A DNA stretch of 64,000 nucleotides from Paenibacillus tyrphae (GTDB taxonomy: Bacteria > Bacillota > Bacilli > Paenibacillales > NBRC-103111): contig NZ_JAMZAW010000021.1 in assembly GCF_024158745.1 (NCBI RefSeq), forward strand, positions 1 through 64,000, given 5' to 3'. Shown here in pieces: positions 15,248 to 24,056 of the stretch (positions are counted from its first letter, which is position 1; every line of letters starts with the position of its first letter). A program made the position numbers and the translations under genes. The notes beneath the pieces are model-generated. The model was not told the DNA's origin. It did no database searches and saw nothing but the letters and a program-made list of their open reading frames with translations.

Positions 15248-17053
15248 TTGATATTACAGGTGATGAACAGTCCTTTTAATCAAGAGCAGGTGGAGCTTCT
15301 CAACCGCTTGCTGCCTACGCTGACAGAGGTGCAGAAGATTTGGCTGAGCGGTTATTTGACGGCTCTGCACAAAACCGAAGCTTCGGCGGCTGCGCCGGCC
15401 GTGAACCAACCGGTCCTCTCCAAGGAGGTCACGGTGCTGTTCGGGTCCCAGACCGGGAACAGCCAGAAGCTGGCCAAGAAGCTGGGCGAGAAGCTGAAGG
15501 AGCAGGGCCTCCAGCCAACGCTTTCCTCCATGAGCGACTTCAAGCCGAATACGTTAAAGAAGGTTGAAAACCTGCTCATTCTGGTGAGCACGCACGGGGA
15601 AGGCGAGCCGCCGGATAATGCGCTGTCTTTCTATGAATTTCTGCACAGCAAGAGAGCGCCTCAATTGGAAAGCTTACGGTTTTCCGTATTGGCTTTGGGG
15701 GACACTTCGTATGAATTTTTCTGCCAAACGGGCAAGGATTTTGACAAACGCCTTGAGGAGCTCGGAGGCAAAAGGCTTACTGCACGCGTCGACTGCGATG
15801 TGGATTTTGAGGATGCTGCGGCGGAGTGGATGAATCAGGTCCTGGCCTCGCTGAACGAGGCCGCGGCGGCTCCGTCCTTGGCAAGCGGCGGCGGTGCAGC
15901 GGTCCGGAGCGAGACGCAGCAGACGGAATATTCGAGGTCGAATCCGTTTCAAGCCGCAGTGCTTGAAAATTTGAATTTGAACGGCCGCGGATCGGACCGG
16001 GAAACGCGTCACCTGGAGATTTCGCTGGAAGGGTCCAATCTCCAGTATGAGCCGGGCGATAGTTTGGGCGTGTATCCCAAGAATCATCCAAGACTTGTCG
16101 ATGAACTGATCCAGGCGATGGATTGGAACCGGGAGGAGCTCGTTCCGGTCGATAAAAACGGAACCGAGCGCCCGCTGCTTGAAGCTTTGACCGGCCATTA
16201 CGAAATTACGGTTCTGACCAAGCCGCTTTTGGAGCAAGCGTCAACTCTGTTCCCGGGCAGCGGCCTACAGGAGCTGCTTGCGCCGGGACGTGAGCAGGAG
16301 CTTCGAGCGTATATCAAAAATCGGGATTTGTTGGATTTGGTGCAGGATTACCAGCTAAAGGGAGTATCGGGCAAACAATTTGTATCGATTCTTCGTAAGC
16401 TGCCGCCGCGTCTTTATTCCATTTCGAGCAGTCCGAAGGCGTACCCGGACGAGGTGCATCTCACGATCCGGAAGGTACAATACGAAGCACATGGACGGGA
16501 ACGATGCGGGGTATGCTCGACCTATATCGCCGAGCATTTGGAGCTGGGCGATTCGCTGCCGGTATTTATCCAGCACAATCCGAACTTCAAGCTTCCGCAA
16601 AATCCGGATACGCCGATCATCATGATCGGACCCGGCACTGGCGCTGCTCCGTTCCGGGCCTTCCTGGGCGAACGGGAAGAAACCGGGGCGCAGGGCAAGA
16701 CGTGGCTGTTTTTTGGCGACCGCCATTTCTCCACGGATTTCCTTTACCAAGTCGAGTGGCAGCGCTGGCTGAAGGATGGCGTGCTGACCCGCATGGATGT
16801 CGCGTTCTCCCGCGATACGGATGAGAAGGTCTATGTGCAGCACCGCATTATTGAACATGGCAAGGAATTGTATCAATGGCTTGAGGAAGGAGCCAGCATC
16901 TACGTGTGCGGAGACGAAAAGCACATGGCGCATGACGTTCATACCGCTCTCGCCACCATTATCGAGCGGGAGGGCGGACTTAGCTCAGAGGCTGCTGCGG
17001 AGTATTTGGCACGATTGCAACAGGACAAACGTTATCAGCGAGATGTCTACTGA
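15248..17053 (+). CDS. cysJ: Assimilatory sulfite reductase (NADPH), flavoprotein alpha subunit
   Basis: Transfers electrons from NADPH through FAD and FMN to the CysI hemoprotein for reduction of sulfite to sulfide in cysteine synthesis. The 601 residues are in the usual order: a short N-terminal segment, flavodoxin-like FMN domain (VTVLFGSQTGNSQKLAKKLGEKL, then STHGEGEPPDNALSFYEFL), FAD-binding domain (PRLYSISSSPKAYPDEVHLT, GVCSTYIAEHL), and NADPH domain (MIGPGTGAAPFRAFLGERE, VYVCGDEKHMAHDVH-like end). The TTG at 15248 is chosen because GAGGTG is 7 bases upstream and it gives the N-terminus M-x-L-Q-V-M-N-S-P-F-N-Q-E-Q found in Bacillus CysJ. A later ATG at 15263 has no spacing for a ribosome-binding site. 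Co-transcribed with cysI. Confidence 0.96.
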   Translation: MILQVMNSPFNQEQVELLNRLLPTLTEVQKIWLSGYLTALHKTEASAAAPAVNQPVLSKEVTVLFGSQTGNSQKLAKKLGEKLKEQGLQPTLSSMSDFKPNTLKKVENLLILVSTHGEGEPPDNALSFYEFLHSKRAPQLESLRFSVLALGDTSYEFFCQTGKDFDKRLEELGGKRLTARVDCDVDFEDAAAEWMNQVLASLNEAAAAPSLASGGGAAVRSETQQTEYSRSNPFQAAVLENLNLNGRGSDRETRHLEISLEGSNLQYEPGDSLGVYPKNHPRLVDELIQAMDWNREELVPVDKNGTERPLLEALTGHYEITVLTKPLLEQASTLFPGSGLQELLAPGREQELRAYIKNRDLLDLVQDYQLKGVSGKQFVSILRKLPPRLYSISSSPKAYPDEVHLTIRKVQYEAHGRERCGVCSTYIAEHLELGDSLPVFIQHNPNFKLPQNPDTPIIMIGPGTGAAPFRAFLGEREETGAQGKTWLFFGDRHFSTDFLYQVEWQRWLKDGVLTRMDVAFSRDTDEKVYVQHRIIEHGKELYQWLEEGASIYVCGDEKHMAHDVHTALATIIEREGGLSSEAAAEYLARLQQDKRYQRDVY

Positions 17054-17088
17054 GTTCAGGCTCAAAGATAACGAGAGGGGATAGAGAC

Positions 17089-18810
17089 ATGAGCGAAAAC
17101 AATTTACTTTCAGCAAATAGTGCGCCTCATAGCGATGTGGAGGAGATCAAGAAGCGAAGCGACTACCTGCGGGGATCTCTTGCGGACACGCTCACGGACA
17201 GAATCACGGGCTCCATTCCCGAGGATGACAACCGCTTGATGAAATTTCACGGAAGCTATATGCAGGATGACCGGGATCTTCGCAACGAGCGGAATAAACA
17301 GAAGCTGGAGCCGGCCTATCAGTTCATGGTGCGCGTGAGGGCGGCCGGTGGGGTCGTTACGTCGGAGCAATGGCTGATGATGGATCGGATCGCGCAGCAA
17401 TATGCGAACGGAACGATTCGTCTCACGACCCGCCAGTCGTTCCAGCTTCACGGCGTGATCAAGTGGAATATGAAACAGGTCATCAAGGAAGTCAACGAAG
17501 CGCTGTTAAGCACGCTTGCGGCATGCGGGGACGTCAATCGTAACGTGATGTGCAATCCGAACCCGTACGTTTCCGAGATCCACGAGCAAGTGTACGAATG
17601 GGCCAATAAGATCAGCCATCATCTTGATCCGCGAACCAGAGCTTATCACGAAATTTGGCTGGATGAAGAGAAGGTTGTCGACAGCCGCGACGGAGAAGAA
17701 CAAGAACCGATTTACGGGCCGGTTTACTTGCCGCGTAAGTTCAAGATCGGCATAGCCGTGCCGCCTTCCAACGACGTCGATGTCTTCTCTCAGGATCTTG
17801 GCTTCATCGCGATTCATGAGGAAGGACGGCTGCTGGGCTTCAACGTAGCTGTCGGCGGAGGCATGGGGATGACGCACGGCGATCCGCAAACGTATCCGCA
17901 GCTGGCGCGGGTGATCGGTTTTGTCACACCGGAGCAGGTCGTCGACGTGGCCGAGAAGACCGTCACGATCCAAAGGGATTATGGGGACCGTTCTGTACGA
18001 AAGCATGCCCGGTTCAAGTACACCATCGACGACCGCGGCTTGGAATGGTTTATCGATGAGCTTCACCAGCGCTTAGGGTGGAAGCTGGAGGAAGCGCGCC
18101 CCTATCATTTTGACCACAATGGCGATCGTTATGGCTGGGTAAAGGGAAGCAACGGCAAATGGCATTTCACCCTCTTTATTCAGAACGGCCGGGTGAAGGA
18201 CGAGGACAATTACCCCTTAATGTCCGGATTGCGGGAAATTGCCAAGGTGCACAACGGGGATTTCCGCCTGACGCCGAATCAGAATCTGATCATCGGCAAC
18301 GTATCGGCCCAGAAGAAGAAAAAAATCGAGGAAATCATCAAGGCATACGGGCTGACCGACGGCATTCAATATTCCGCGCTGCGCAGAAATTCGATGGCCT
18401 GTGTTGCCTTGCCGACCTGTGGTTTGGCGATGGCCGAATCGGAGCGCTATTTACCTACGCTGCTGGACAAGATCGAATCGATCTTGGACGAGGCGGGATT
18501 ACGCGAAGAGGAGATTGTCATTCGGATGACCGGCTGTCCGAACGGATGCGCCCGGCCTGCGCTTGCGGAGATTTCCTTTATCGGCAAGGCCCCGGGGAGA
18601 TATAACATGTATTTGGGCGGCGGCTTCTCCGGCAACCGTCTGAATAAAATGTACCGCGAAAATATTGACGAGACGCAAATTCTTGCGGAGCTAAGACCCA
18701 TCTTGAACCGCTATGCGAAGGAACGCGAGGAAGGCGAGCATTTCGGCGACTTCGCGATTCGCGCCGGATACGTGAAAGAAGTTCGTTCAGGACTTGATTT
18801 TCACGAGTAA
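17089..18810 (+). CDS. cysI: Assimilatory sulfite reductase, hemoprotein beta subunit
   Basis: Six-electron reduction of sulfite to sulfide on coupled siroheme and 4Fe-4S. The 573 residues have the two ferredoxin-like repeats (TIRLTTRQSFQLHGV near the start, DFRLTPNQNLIIGNV later). The cluster cysteines are C438, C444, C483 and C487, in SMACVALPTCGLAMAESE and MTGCPNGCARPALAEI, as expected for the family. It starts 35 bases after cysJ with its own GAGAGGGG site, the standard Bacillota cysJI order. The operon is closed by the hairpin at 18829-18870. Confidence 0.96.
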   Translation: MSENNLLSANSAPHSDVEEIKKRSDYLRGSLADTLTDRITGSIPEDDNRLMKFHGSYMQDDRDLRNERNKQKLEPAYQFMVRVRAAGGVVTSEQWLMMDRIAQQYANGTIRLTTRQSFQLHGVIKWNMKQVIKEVNEALLSTLAACGDVNRNVMCNPNPYVSEIHEQVYEWANKISHHLDPRTRAYHEIWLDEEKVVDSRDGEEQEPIYGPVYLPRKFKIGIAVPPSNDVDVFSQDLGFIAIHEEGRLLGFNVAVGGGMGMTHGDPQTYPQLARVIGFVTPEQVVDVAEKTVTIQRDYGDRSVRKHARFKYTIDDRGLEWFIDELHQRLGWKLEEARPYHFDHNGDRYGWVKGSNGKWHFTLFIQNGRVKDEDNYPLMSGLREIAKVHNGDFRLTPNQNLIIGNVSAQKKKKIEEIIKAYGLTDGIQYSALRRNSMACVALPTCGLAMAESERYLPTLLDKIESILDEAGLREEEIVIRMTGCPNGCARPALAEISFIGKAPGRYNMYLGGGFSGNRLNKMYRENIDETQILAELRPILNRYAKEREEGEHFGDFAIRAGYVKEVRSGLDFHE

Positions 18811-18828
18811 CCGACTGCACAAACCTAC

Positions 18829-18870
18829 AAAGGCTTCGCAAGATGATCTTATCATTTGCGAAGCCTTTTT
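18829..18870. terminator. Terminator of cysJI
   Basis: AAAGGCTTCGCAA pairs with TTGCGAAGCCTTT around a 14-base loop and ends in TTTTT; the A-run on the other side lets it also end the converging MFS gene. Confidence 0.85.
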
Positions 18871-18881
18871 AAGGGAGACAG

Positions 18882-20138
18882 TTACTTCTGCTGCTCGATC
18901 CCCGCTATCAAACCATTTGTTTTCTCAATCCCCTGCCGTTGTTCCCAAAGATGTTGCCCCCTATGGAAGAATGGAAAGGCGATAAATGCCAAAAGCATGA
19001 GGATGGCGAATAGGACGGGACCTTGCCCGAAACCTAATACGCTCAGTAAAATACCGCCAATCCAAGCGCACACACTCTGTCCGATAAATGCCAATCCGCT
19101 GGCGCCATAATAGGCTCCTCTCAAATGTTCCGGTGCAATTTCACCGATAAGCACATCTCCAATGACAAAACATAAGATTTCGCCAGTTGTAAAAACGACC
19201 ATCGATAAGGCAAGCATCAAGATATTGTCAAAAATCCCAAACCCGAACAGACCCAATCCAAATAACAGGCACCCGGCTTTCAATGCCGTTAATGAAGAGA
19301 AGCGCTTCATCAGCTTGGCAAGAGGATATTGCAATACCAATACAGAAAGCGTATTAATAACGAAAAGAAACGAATACGATTCGACCCGGTCATGACCAAT
19401 AAATTGCGATAAGGTGGTATCCAAGTGTGAATAGGCTCCTGCTACAAATACATTACCCAGAAGAAAATAGAGGAATATTTTGTCGGTAAAAATAATTCGT
19501 GCCATTTGGTTCATCGTGACCGATGCTGATTTCTCATGAAGCTTTTGCTTGAACGTTACCATGAAAAACACCAAAACCATGACGTAAATAAAGAAAATCA
19601 CAGCACTTGCGAAAAACGGTAAAAGCGATGAAGAGCTGCCTGCACCAAGCTTTAAGCCTACTAATGGCCCTATAGCTCCTCCCAGATTGATGGCAAAATA
19701 TCTCGCATTAAAGGCGTCAGCACGATGTTCGGAAGGAGTTACGTCGGCCAACAGGGCTCTGGCGGTCGGTTCAAAAACACTGCGGCAAAGACCGTTGATC
19801 GCACTCAATAAGAAGAAAGCCCAAGTTTCGGCGGCAAAGGCGAAGCCTATCAAGACAAGACTCCAGGCGGCCATCGAAGAAATCATAACCGGATATCTGC
19901 CCATACGATCCGATAATGCTCCTCCGACAAAACTGCTTAGGGTTCCGGCCAATAAGCTTACGGCTAAAATGGCTCCAACGGTTGCCGGATCGATACCCTT
20001 GAATTTCCCTAAATAAATACCTAAAAATGGAAGTGTCATGAAAAATCCTGTGCGTGACAGGAAGGTTCCGATAATGACTCCCCATGCTACCGGATGAAAT
20101 CGGGGCAGGTTTAACCGCTTTTTTAAGATCATGTTCAT
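18882..20138 (-). CDS. MFS transporter
   Basis: A major facilitator protein of about 418 residues and 12 predicted helices. It has the inter-helix 2-3 motif A (GALSDRMGRYPVMI, around residues 73-86) and the helix-5 region NARYFAINLGGAIGPLVG typical of drug:proton antiporters. The frame opens at 20192, but AGAGGTG places translation at the ATG at 20138. It is divergent from an SgrR-like regulator at 20261. In enterobacteria SgrR sits beside and activates the MFS sugar exporter SetA, so by analogy this may export a sugar or sugar-phosphate-related compound (inference). Substrate otherwise unknown. Confidence 0.87.
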   Translation of the reverse strand: MNMILKKRLNLPRFHPVAWGVIIGTFLSRTGFFMTLPFLGIYLGKFKGIDPATVGAILAVSLLAGTLSSFVGGALSDRMGRYPVMISSMAAWSLVLIGFAFAAETWAFFLLSAINGLCRSVFEPTARALLADVTPSEHRADAFNARYFAINLGGAIGPLVGLKLGAGSSSSLLPFFASAVIFFIYVMVLVFFMVTFKQKLHEKSASVTMNQMARIIFTDKIFLYFLLGNVFVAGAYSHLDTTLSQFIGHDRVESYSFLFVINTLSVLVLQYPLAKLMKRFSSLTALKAGCLLFGLGLFGFGIFDNILMLALSMVVFTTGEILCFVIGDVLIGEIAPEHLRGAYYGASGLAFIGQSVCAWIGGILLSVLGFGQGPVLFAILMLLAFIAFPFFHRGQHLWEQRQGIEKTNGLIAGIEQQK

Positions 20139-20212
20139 CCTCTTCATCACCTCTGCTGTTTCGTCTTCCCTAACCCTCAGTATAGCTATCAAAAAAGGGA
20201 TAAAAAGAGTAT

Positions 20213-20226
20213 GATTTGATTAAATC
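20213..20226. promoter_or_regulatory. Dyad between the MFS and SgrR-like genes
   Basis: GATTT-GATT-AAATC lies 34 bases before the SgrR-like start in the shared intergenic region. A candidate operator by position only. Confidence 0.3.
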
Positions 20227-20260
20227 ACTTCACCTTTTTTAGTGAGAAATGAGGTTCACT

Positions 20261-22096
20261 ATGCTGACGGTTCCGCACTTTTTAGAGCTTCGCCAATATT
20301 TTAACAATCATGAAGTCGGTAAGCCCTTCTCGGTTACGGTCGACAAGCTTACCGGGATATGGTACTGCACGCCCCGATACGCTAAGCTGATTGTCCGTAA
20401 GCTTTGCGAGTTGGGCTGGATTGAGTGGAAAGCCGGGCGGGGCCGCGGTCATACTTCCGTTTTGACATTGCTTACGGATTCGGGTGAAATTCTCCTACGG
20501 GAAGTTAAGCTTAGGATGGAGCAGGGGAATGTAAAGGAAGCGATGGAGCTGATGAACCGTTTCGGGGCGGCCGCTGTCAAAGAGCAGTTTATGGATTGGC
20601 TGTCGGAAGGAATGGGTTTTTCCACACAGGCCGTTTCGAATAAGCTGCAGGATACGCTGCGTTTTCCTGTGTACCGTTCGATTTTAACGCTTGACCCCGG
20701 ACTGATTTTTTATGATTTCGATGCTCACATGATAAGCCAGTTGTTCAATACGTTGGTTGAATATGATCAGGAAAGTCGAACCGTCACACCTTGTATCGCG
20801 CATTCATGGGAAAGCAGCGTCGACGCCAGAGAATGGACGTTCCATTTGAAAAAAAGCGTCATGTTCCATCATGGCCGGGAGCTGACTGCTCACGATGTCG
20901 TTTTTTCACTGGATCGGCTTCGCTTGAACCCTGAACGATTTGAATCGAGCTGGATGTTTCAAGACATTGAGAGGATCGAGGCAATCGACCACAAAACGGT
21001 ACGAATCCTTTTGAAAGAACCGAACTATTTGTTTCTGCGGTTTCTTTCTACCATTCCCGCAAGTATTGTTCCCGAAGAGATTGTACGGGCAGGCGAAGCG
21101 GAATTTGGGAAAAAACCGGTAGGAACGGGCCCTTTTCGAATGGTTCGTCTAAATGAGGGCATCTGTATTTTGGAGGCATTCCAGGCACATTTTCAAGGCA
21201 GGCCGCACCTGGATCGCGTCGAGATTCTCATCTTCCCCGAAATGGAAACAGGCCGCTTGAAGGAGCCTGATTGGACATCGGTTATGATTTCGCACGGGGA
21301 TGCCTCCAAAGCGCAGCGGGATGCTTTGATAAAAAGGAACAGCGAGTGGTTGGACATGGAAACGTTTTTTTGCTGCTGCAGTTTGCTTGTATTTAATCAG
21401 CGGAAGAGCGGTCCGCAAAACCATCCGAAATTCCGGCAAGCTCTTCACCATATCATCGATAGAGAACAGATGATTGCCGAGTTGGGGGGCGACCGGATTT
21501 TTCCCGCGCAGGGATTCCGTCCTTACCGTCCAGTCTCCGATAAGATAACGGCAGCGAATTCCAGCGTAAGTCGCTCGGAAATTTTGGCCCTGTTGAAGGC
21601 AAGCGGCTACCAGGGGGAAACGTTCCGTTTGCTGACAACCGAATATCACGAGGAAGACGCCGCTTGGATTCGAGAGCGCTGCGAGTCTTTTGGAGTCCAT
21701 ATGGAAATAGAAATTACAGATCCGTCCGAATTTGCGGTACACCCTTCTTTGCCGCAGCATGACTGTGTCTTGTTTGGGAACATCTTTAGCGATGACGAGG
21801 TATGCGAGTTGGAGATGTATCTGCAAAAAAATTACTTCTTGTCTGCGTTTGACGAGCCCATGACGGAGGCTGTAAAAAAAGCGGCCGTATCTGTTTTTCG
21901 CGAATCCGACGAGAAAGAACGCCAGTGCAAACTGGCGGATGTGGAAAATCTGATATGGCAGACATATTCCGTCCTGTACCTTATCCAAAAGAAAAGCAAT
22001 ACTTCGTTTCATAAATCGGTTCGCGGAGTTACCATTAACGCTTCAGGCTGGCTTGATTTCCATAAGATTTGGTTTCATCCGCATGTCGCGCCTTGA
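20261..22096 (+). CDS. SgrR-like regulator with solute-binding domain
   Basis: A 611-residue cytoplasmic regulator. The N-terminal SgrR-type winged HTH (residues 1-75, HFLELRQYFNN, CTPRYAKLIVRKLCELGWIEWKAGRGRGHTSVL) is followed by a linker and a type-5 extracellular-solute-binding-protein domain (residues 125-605, LDPGLIFYDFDAHMISQLFNTLVEYD, WTFHLKKSVMFHHGRELTAHDVVFSLDRL, PVGTGPFRM). There is no signal peptide, so the binding domain is used as an internal ligand sensor. ATGAGG is 6 bases before the ATG at 20261; the frame also opens at 20249. Probable activator of the divergent MFS exporter. Confidence 0.9.
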   Translation: MLTVPHFLELRQYFNNHEVGKPFSVTVDKLTGIWYCTPRYAKLIVRKLCELGWIEWKAGRGRGHTSVLTLLTDSGEILLREVKLRMEQGNVKEAMELMNRFGAAAVKEQFMDWLSEGMGFSTQAVSNKLQDTLRFPVYRSILTLDPGLIFYDFDAHMISQLFNTLVEYDQESRTVTPCIAHSWESSVDAREWTFHLKKSVMFHHGRELTAHDVVFSLDRLRLNPERFESSWMFQDIERIEAIDHKTVRILLKEPNYLFLRFLSTIPASIVPEEIVRAGEAEFGKKPVGTGPFRMVRLNEGICILEAFQAHFQGRPHLDRVEILIFPEMETGRLKEPDWTSVMISHGDASKAQRDALIKRNSEWLDMETFFCCCSLLVFNQRKSGPQNHPKFRQALHHIIDREQMIAELGGDRIFPAQGFRPYRPVSDKITAANSSVSRSEILALLKASGYQGETFRLLTTEYHEEDAAWIRERCESFGVHMEIEITDPSEFAVHPSLPQHDCVLFGNIFSDDEVCELEMYLQKNYFLSAFDEPMTEAVKKAAVSVFRESDEKERQCKLADVENLIWQTYSVLYLIQKKSNTSFHKSVRGVTINASGWLDFHKIWFHPHVAP

Positions 22097-22107
22097 GCAA
22101 GAATAAA

Positions 22108-22156
22108 GCAGGCCGATCCTTTGCGCTACAAGAGCTGAGGATCGGCCTGCTTCTTT
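22108..22156. terminator. Terminator after the SgrR-like gene
   Basis: GCAGGCCGATCC (22108-22119) pairs perfectly with GGATCGGCCTGC (22139-22150), followed by TTCTTTG. It separates this gene from the converging papain-like gene. Confidence 0.75.
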
Positions 22157-22169
22157 GTTGTGCTTGTGC

Positions 22170-23117
22170 TCAGCTTCCGCTTTCCAGCGCCGCCAGCAGC
22201 GGGGCGTACGTCGGCGCGAGCGCCCGCAGCGCGGTAACTGCCGCCGCGTCGTCGCCGATGACCAGCGGGTGCTGCATCGAGCCGATGATCCGCGCCCGCT
22301 CGGCCGCGATCCGCGAGGCTTCGGCGTATCCGACGCGCGCCAGGCAGGTCGCGGCATCCGCGGCGCGGCGAGCGCCGACCCGGACCGCGAAGTAAATCAA
22401 ATGGCCGCGCAGCTCCCTGTCGCAGCCACTCTCGATGAGCGCTGCGAGCCCTTCGGCGGCTTGGCCGTTGCCGAGGGTGCCTGCCGGCGTGTTGTGGCCG
22501 CCGTCCATGGACAGCCAGCGGATCGCGGCGGGGATCGACGCTCTTATGGCATCTGCCTCAGAGACTTCCGCGAGCCGGGTGAAGCCGGTGCGCATCGTGT
22601 ACGGTTCGCCGTAGTTGATCGTCTCGGCTCGCCAGGCCGTCATGAAGTCGCTCAGCGGCAGCGAAGCGTACGGGTAACCCTGTGGGTCATGCATGAGCAC
22701 ACGCTCGTCGTTCACCTCAAGGACGACGACGTAATGGTCGGCGCCGATCGGTCCGGTCATTTCCGGTTGATGCCGCAGATGTCCCATCTCTACCGGACCG
22801 ATCCATACCGGACCGTCCGACAGGGCCGCCTTGAGGCGGGCGAGGGCCTCGTCGGCGTCGCCGCCTTTGGCGACTGCGGATGTCCAGCCCAGGGCGGTCA
22901 GCGCGTCGTCGAAGCCCGCCTCGGGGTCCCAGCCGTACGGATCGAAGAACGGCAGCGTGCCGCCGATCAGCTGCATTCCGAACGGGCTGCCGGTAGCGAA
23001 CTCGATCACGGCCGGAGAGGGCGCGCCTGCGCCGAACATCATCGCGAAGGAATTCGCGTAGCAGTACGGGCCGGAGCCCGTGTAGGAAACGTGCGAAAGC
23101 GTCTTTTGATTGACCAT
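22170..23117 (-). CDS. Papain-fold (C39/BtrH-like) protein, GC-rich
   Basis: A 315-residue soluble protein. The N-terminal 170 residues carry a papain-like triad arrangement: a cysteine in GPYCYANSFAMMFG (near residue 19), a histidine in ADHYVVVLEVNDERV and an aspartate in LMHDPQGYPYASL. This resembles peptidase C39-like and butirosin BtrH N-terminal domains, which cleave or transfer acyl/peptide groups. The C-terminal 140 residues are alanine-rich helices (AAEGLAALIESG, AADAATCLARVGYAEASRIAAERARII). No signal peptide. The gene is markedly more GC-rich than its neighbours, suggesting transfer from a high-GC relative. It lies just downstream of a MerR gene on the same strand, probably in its operon. 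Confidence 0.6.
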   Translation of the reverse strand: MVNQKTLSHVSYTGSGPYCYANSFAMMFGAGAPSPAVIEFATGSPFGMQLIGGTLPFFDPYGWDPEAGFDDALTALGWTSAVAKGGDADEALARLKAALSDGPVWIGPVEMGHLRHQPEMTGPIGADHYVVVLEVNDERVLMHDPQGYPYASLPLSDFMTAWRAETINYGEPYTMRTGFTRLAEVSEADAIRASIPAAIRWLSMDGGHNTPAGTLGNGQAAEGLAALIESGCDRELRGHLIYFAVRVGARRAADAATCLARVGYAEASRIAAERARIIGSMQHPLVIGDDAAAVTALRALAPTYAPLLAALESGS

Positions 23118-23179
23118 TGTGGGATCCTTGCCTCCTTTGATAGATGGCGATCCATACCGCCGTTTGACGGGGAGAGAGC

Positions 23180-23992
23180 TTAAGGCTTCACCGGGATGTA
23201 CAAATCGATTTGGGTTTGTTCATCTTCCGGCCCGGTAAACCGATCGTCATATACTTCGAGGTCTATGCCTTGCGACGGCTCGAGGCCGTGCAGGGGAAGC
23301 CACTTGCTATAGATTAATTCCATCGTCTCTCCAAGACGGCTCAGACTACCGGTGTGGGTAAACACGGCATAGGTTTGTTCCGGCACCGTGAATGTCATCA
23401 TACCGTTCGGAATGTGCTCTCCCGCCGTCTCATAGCCGGCAATATACGAGAAATCTCCGTTCGAACCGGGGATGCAGACGCCATACGAGACGTCCGGCTG
23501 CAATTTCCCCTGAATCTCATCCTCCCGCTGTACGAATCGGTCCCACAATTGGGGAATGCCGCCTTCGCTGCTTTTGTTGTTCCACTCCATCCCGACAACG
23601 GTAAAAGCGGCTTTCTTCACCAGCTTCGGTTCCATGTTCGTTCCTCCCGTAATGGAAATATAATCGACCATGCGCTGAACCGCAGCCAGAAGCTTTTGTT
23701 GGCGTCCAATTTCGTCACGAATGCTGTCTGTGTGCTCCAAGAGGATCGGCTTCAGCTTTTCGGCATCCCCCAGCGTTCCGTTTTGTTTGAGCTCGCGTAT
23801 GATCTCGATGCCGAGCCCCATGGAGCGCAGAAACAAAATTCGGCGCAGCTCAGGCAGCTGCTCAGGCGAGTAGAAGCGATATTGGTTTTCCTCGCCGACT
23901 TTGACGGGGGTGAACAAGCCAACGGCATCATAGTGTCTGAGCGTTTTGGCGGACACGTTAAAAATGCGCGCCAATTGCCCAACGGTAAGCAT
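23180..23992 (-). CDS. MerR-family regulator with GyrI-like effector domain
   Basis: A 270-residue regulator of the BmrR/TipA type. The HTH (LTVGQLARIFNVSAKTLRHYDAVGLFTPVKV, YRFYSPEQLPELRRILFLRSMGLGIEIIREL) is in residues 1-75, the coiled coil in 80-115, and a GyrI-like drug-binding domain in 125-270 (KKAAFTVVGMEWNN, YIAGYETAGEHIPNGMMTFTVPEQTYAVFTHTGSL, DLYIPV at the end). AAAGGAG precedes the ATG by 7 bases. Its promoter has the long-spacer MerR architecture (24025-24056). The downstream papain-like gene (62-base gap) is a probable co-transcribed target. Confidence 0.92.
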   Translation of the reverse strand: MLTVGQLARIFNVSAKTLRHYDAVGLFTPVKVGEENQYRFYSPEQLPELRRILFLRSMGLGIEIIRELKQNGTLGDAEKLKPILLEHTDSIRDEIGRQQKLLAAVQRMVDYISITGGTNMEPKLVKKAAFTVVGMEWNNKSSEGGIPQLWDRFVQREDEIQGKLQPDVSYGVCIPGSNGDFSYIAGYETAGEHIPNGMMTFTVPEQTYAVFTHTGSLSRLGETMELIYSKWLPLHGLEPSQGIDLEVYDDRFTGPEDEQTQIDLYIPVKP

Positions 23993-24024
23993 GGCGGATT
24001 CTCCTTTCGCATCGGTCTGATCCC

Positions 24025-24056
24025 ATCCTACAAGATTGCCCCAGGGGAAAGGTCAA
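24025..24056 (-). promoter_or_regulatory. MerR-type promoter of the MerR/GyrI gene
   Basis: On the minus strand TTGACC (24056-24051) and TAGGAT (24030-24025) are 20 bases apart, with the dyad CCCC-T-GGGG in the spacer, as in MerR-regulated drug-response promoters. It overlaps the last codons of the upstream kinase gene. Confidence 0.6.

Noticed and set aside
22155..23183. 342-codon plus-strand ORF opposite the papain-like gene
   Set aside because: High-GC DNA produces long antisense frames; no ribosome-binding site, and the product is low-complexity R/A/V/G.
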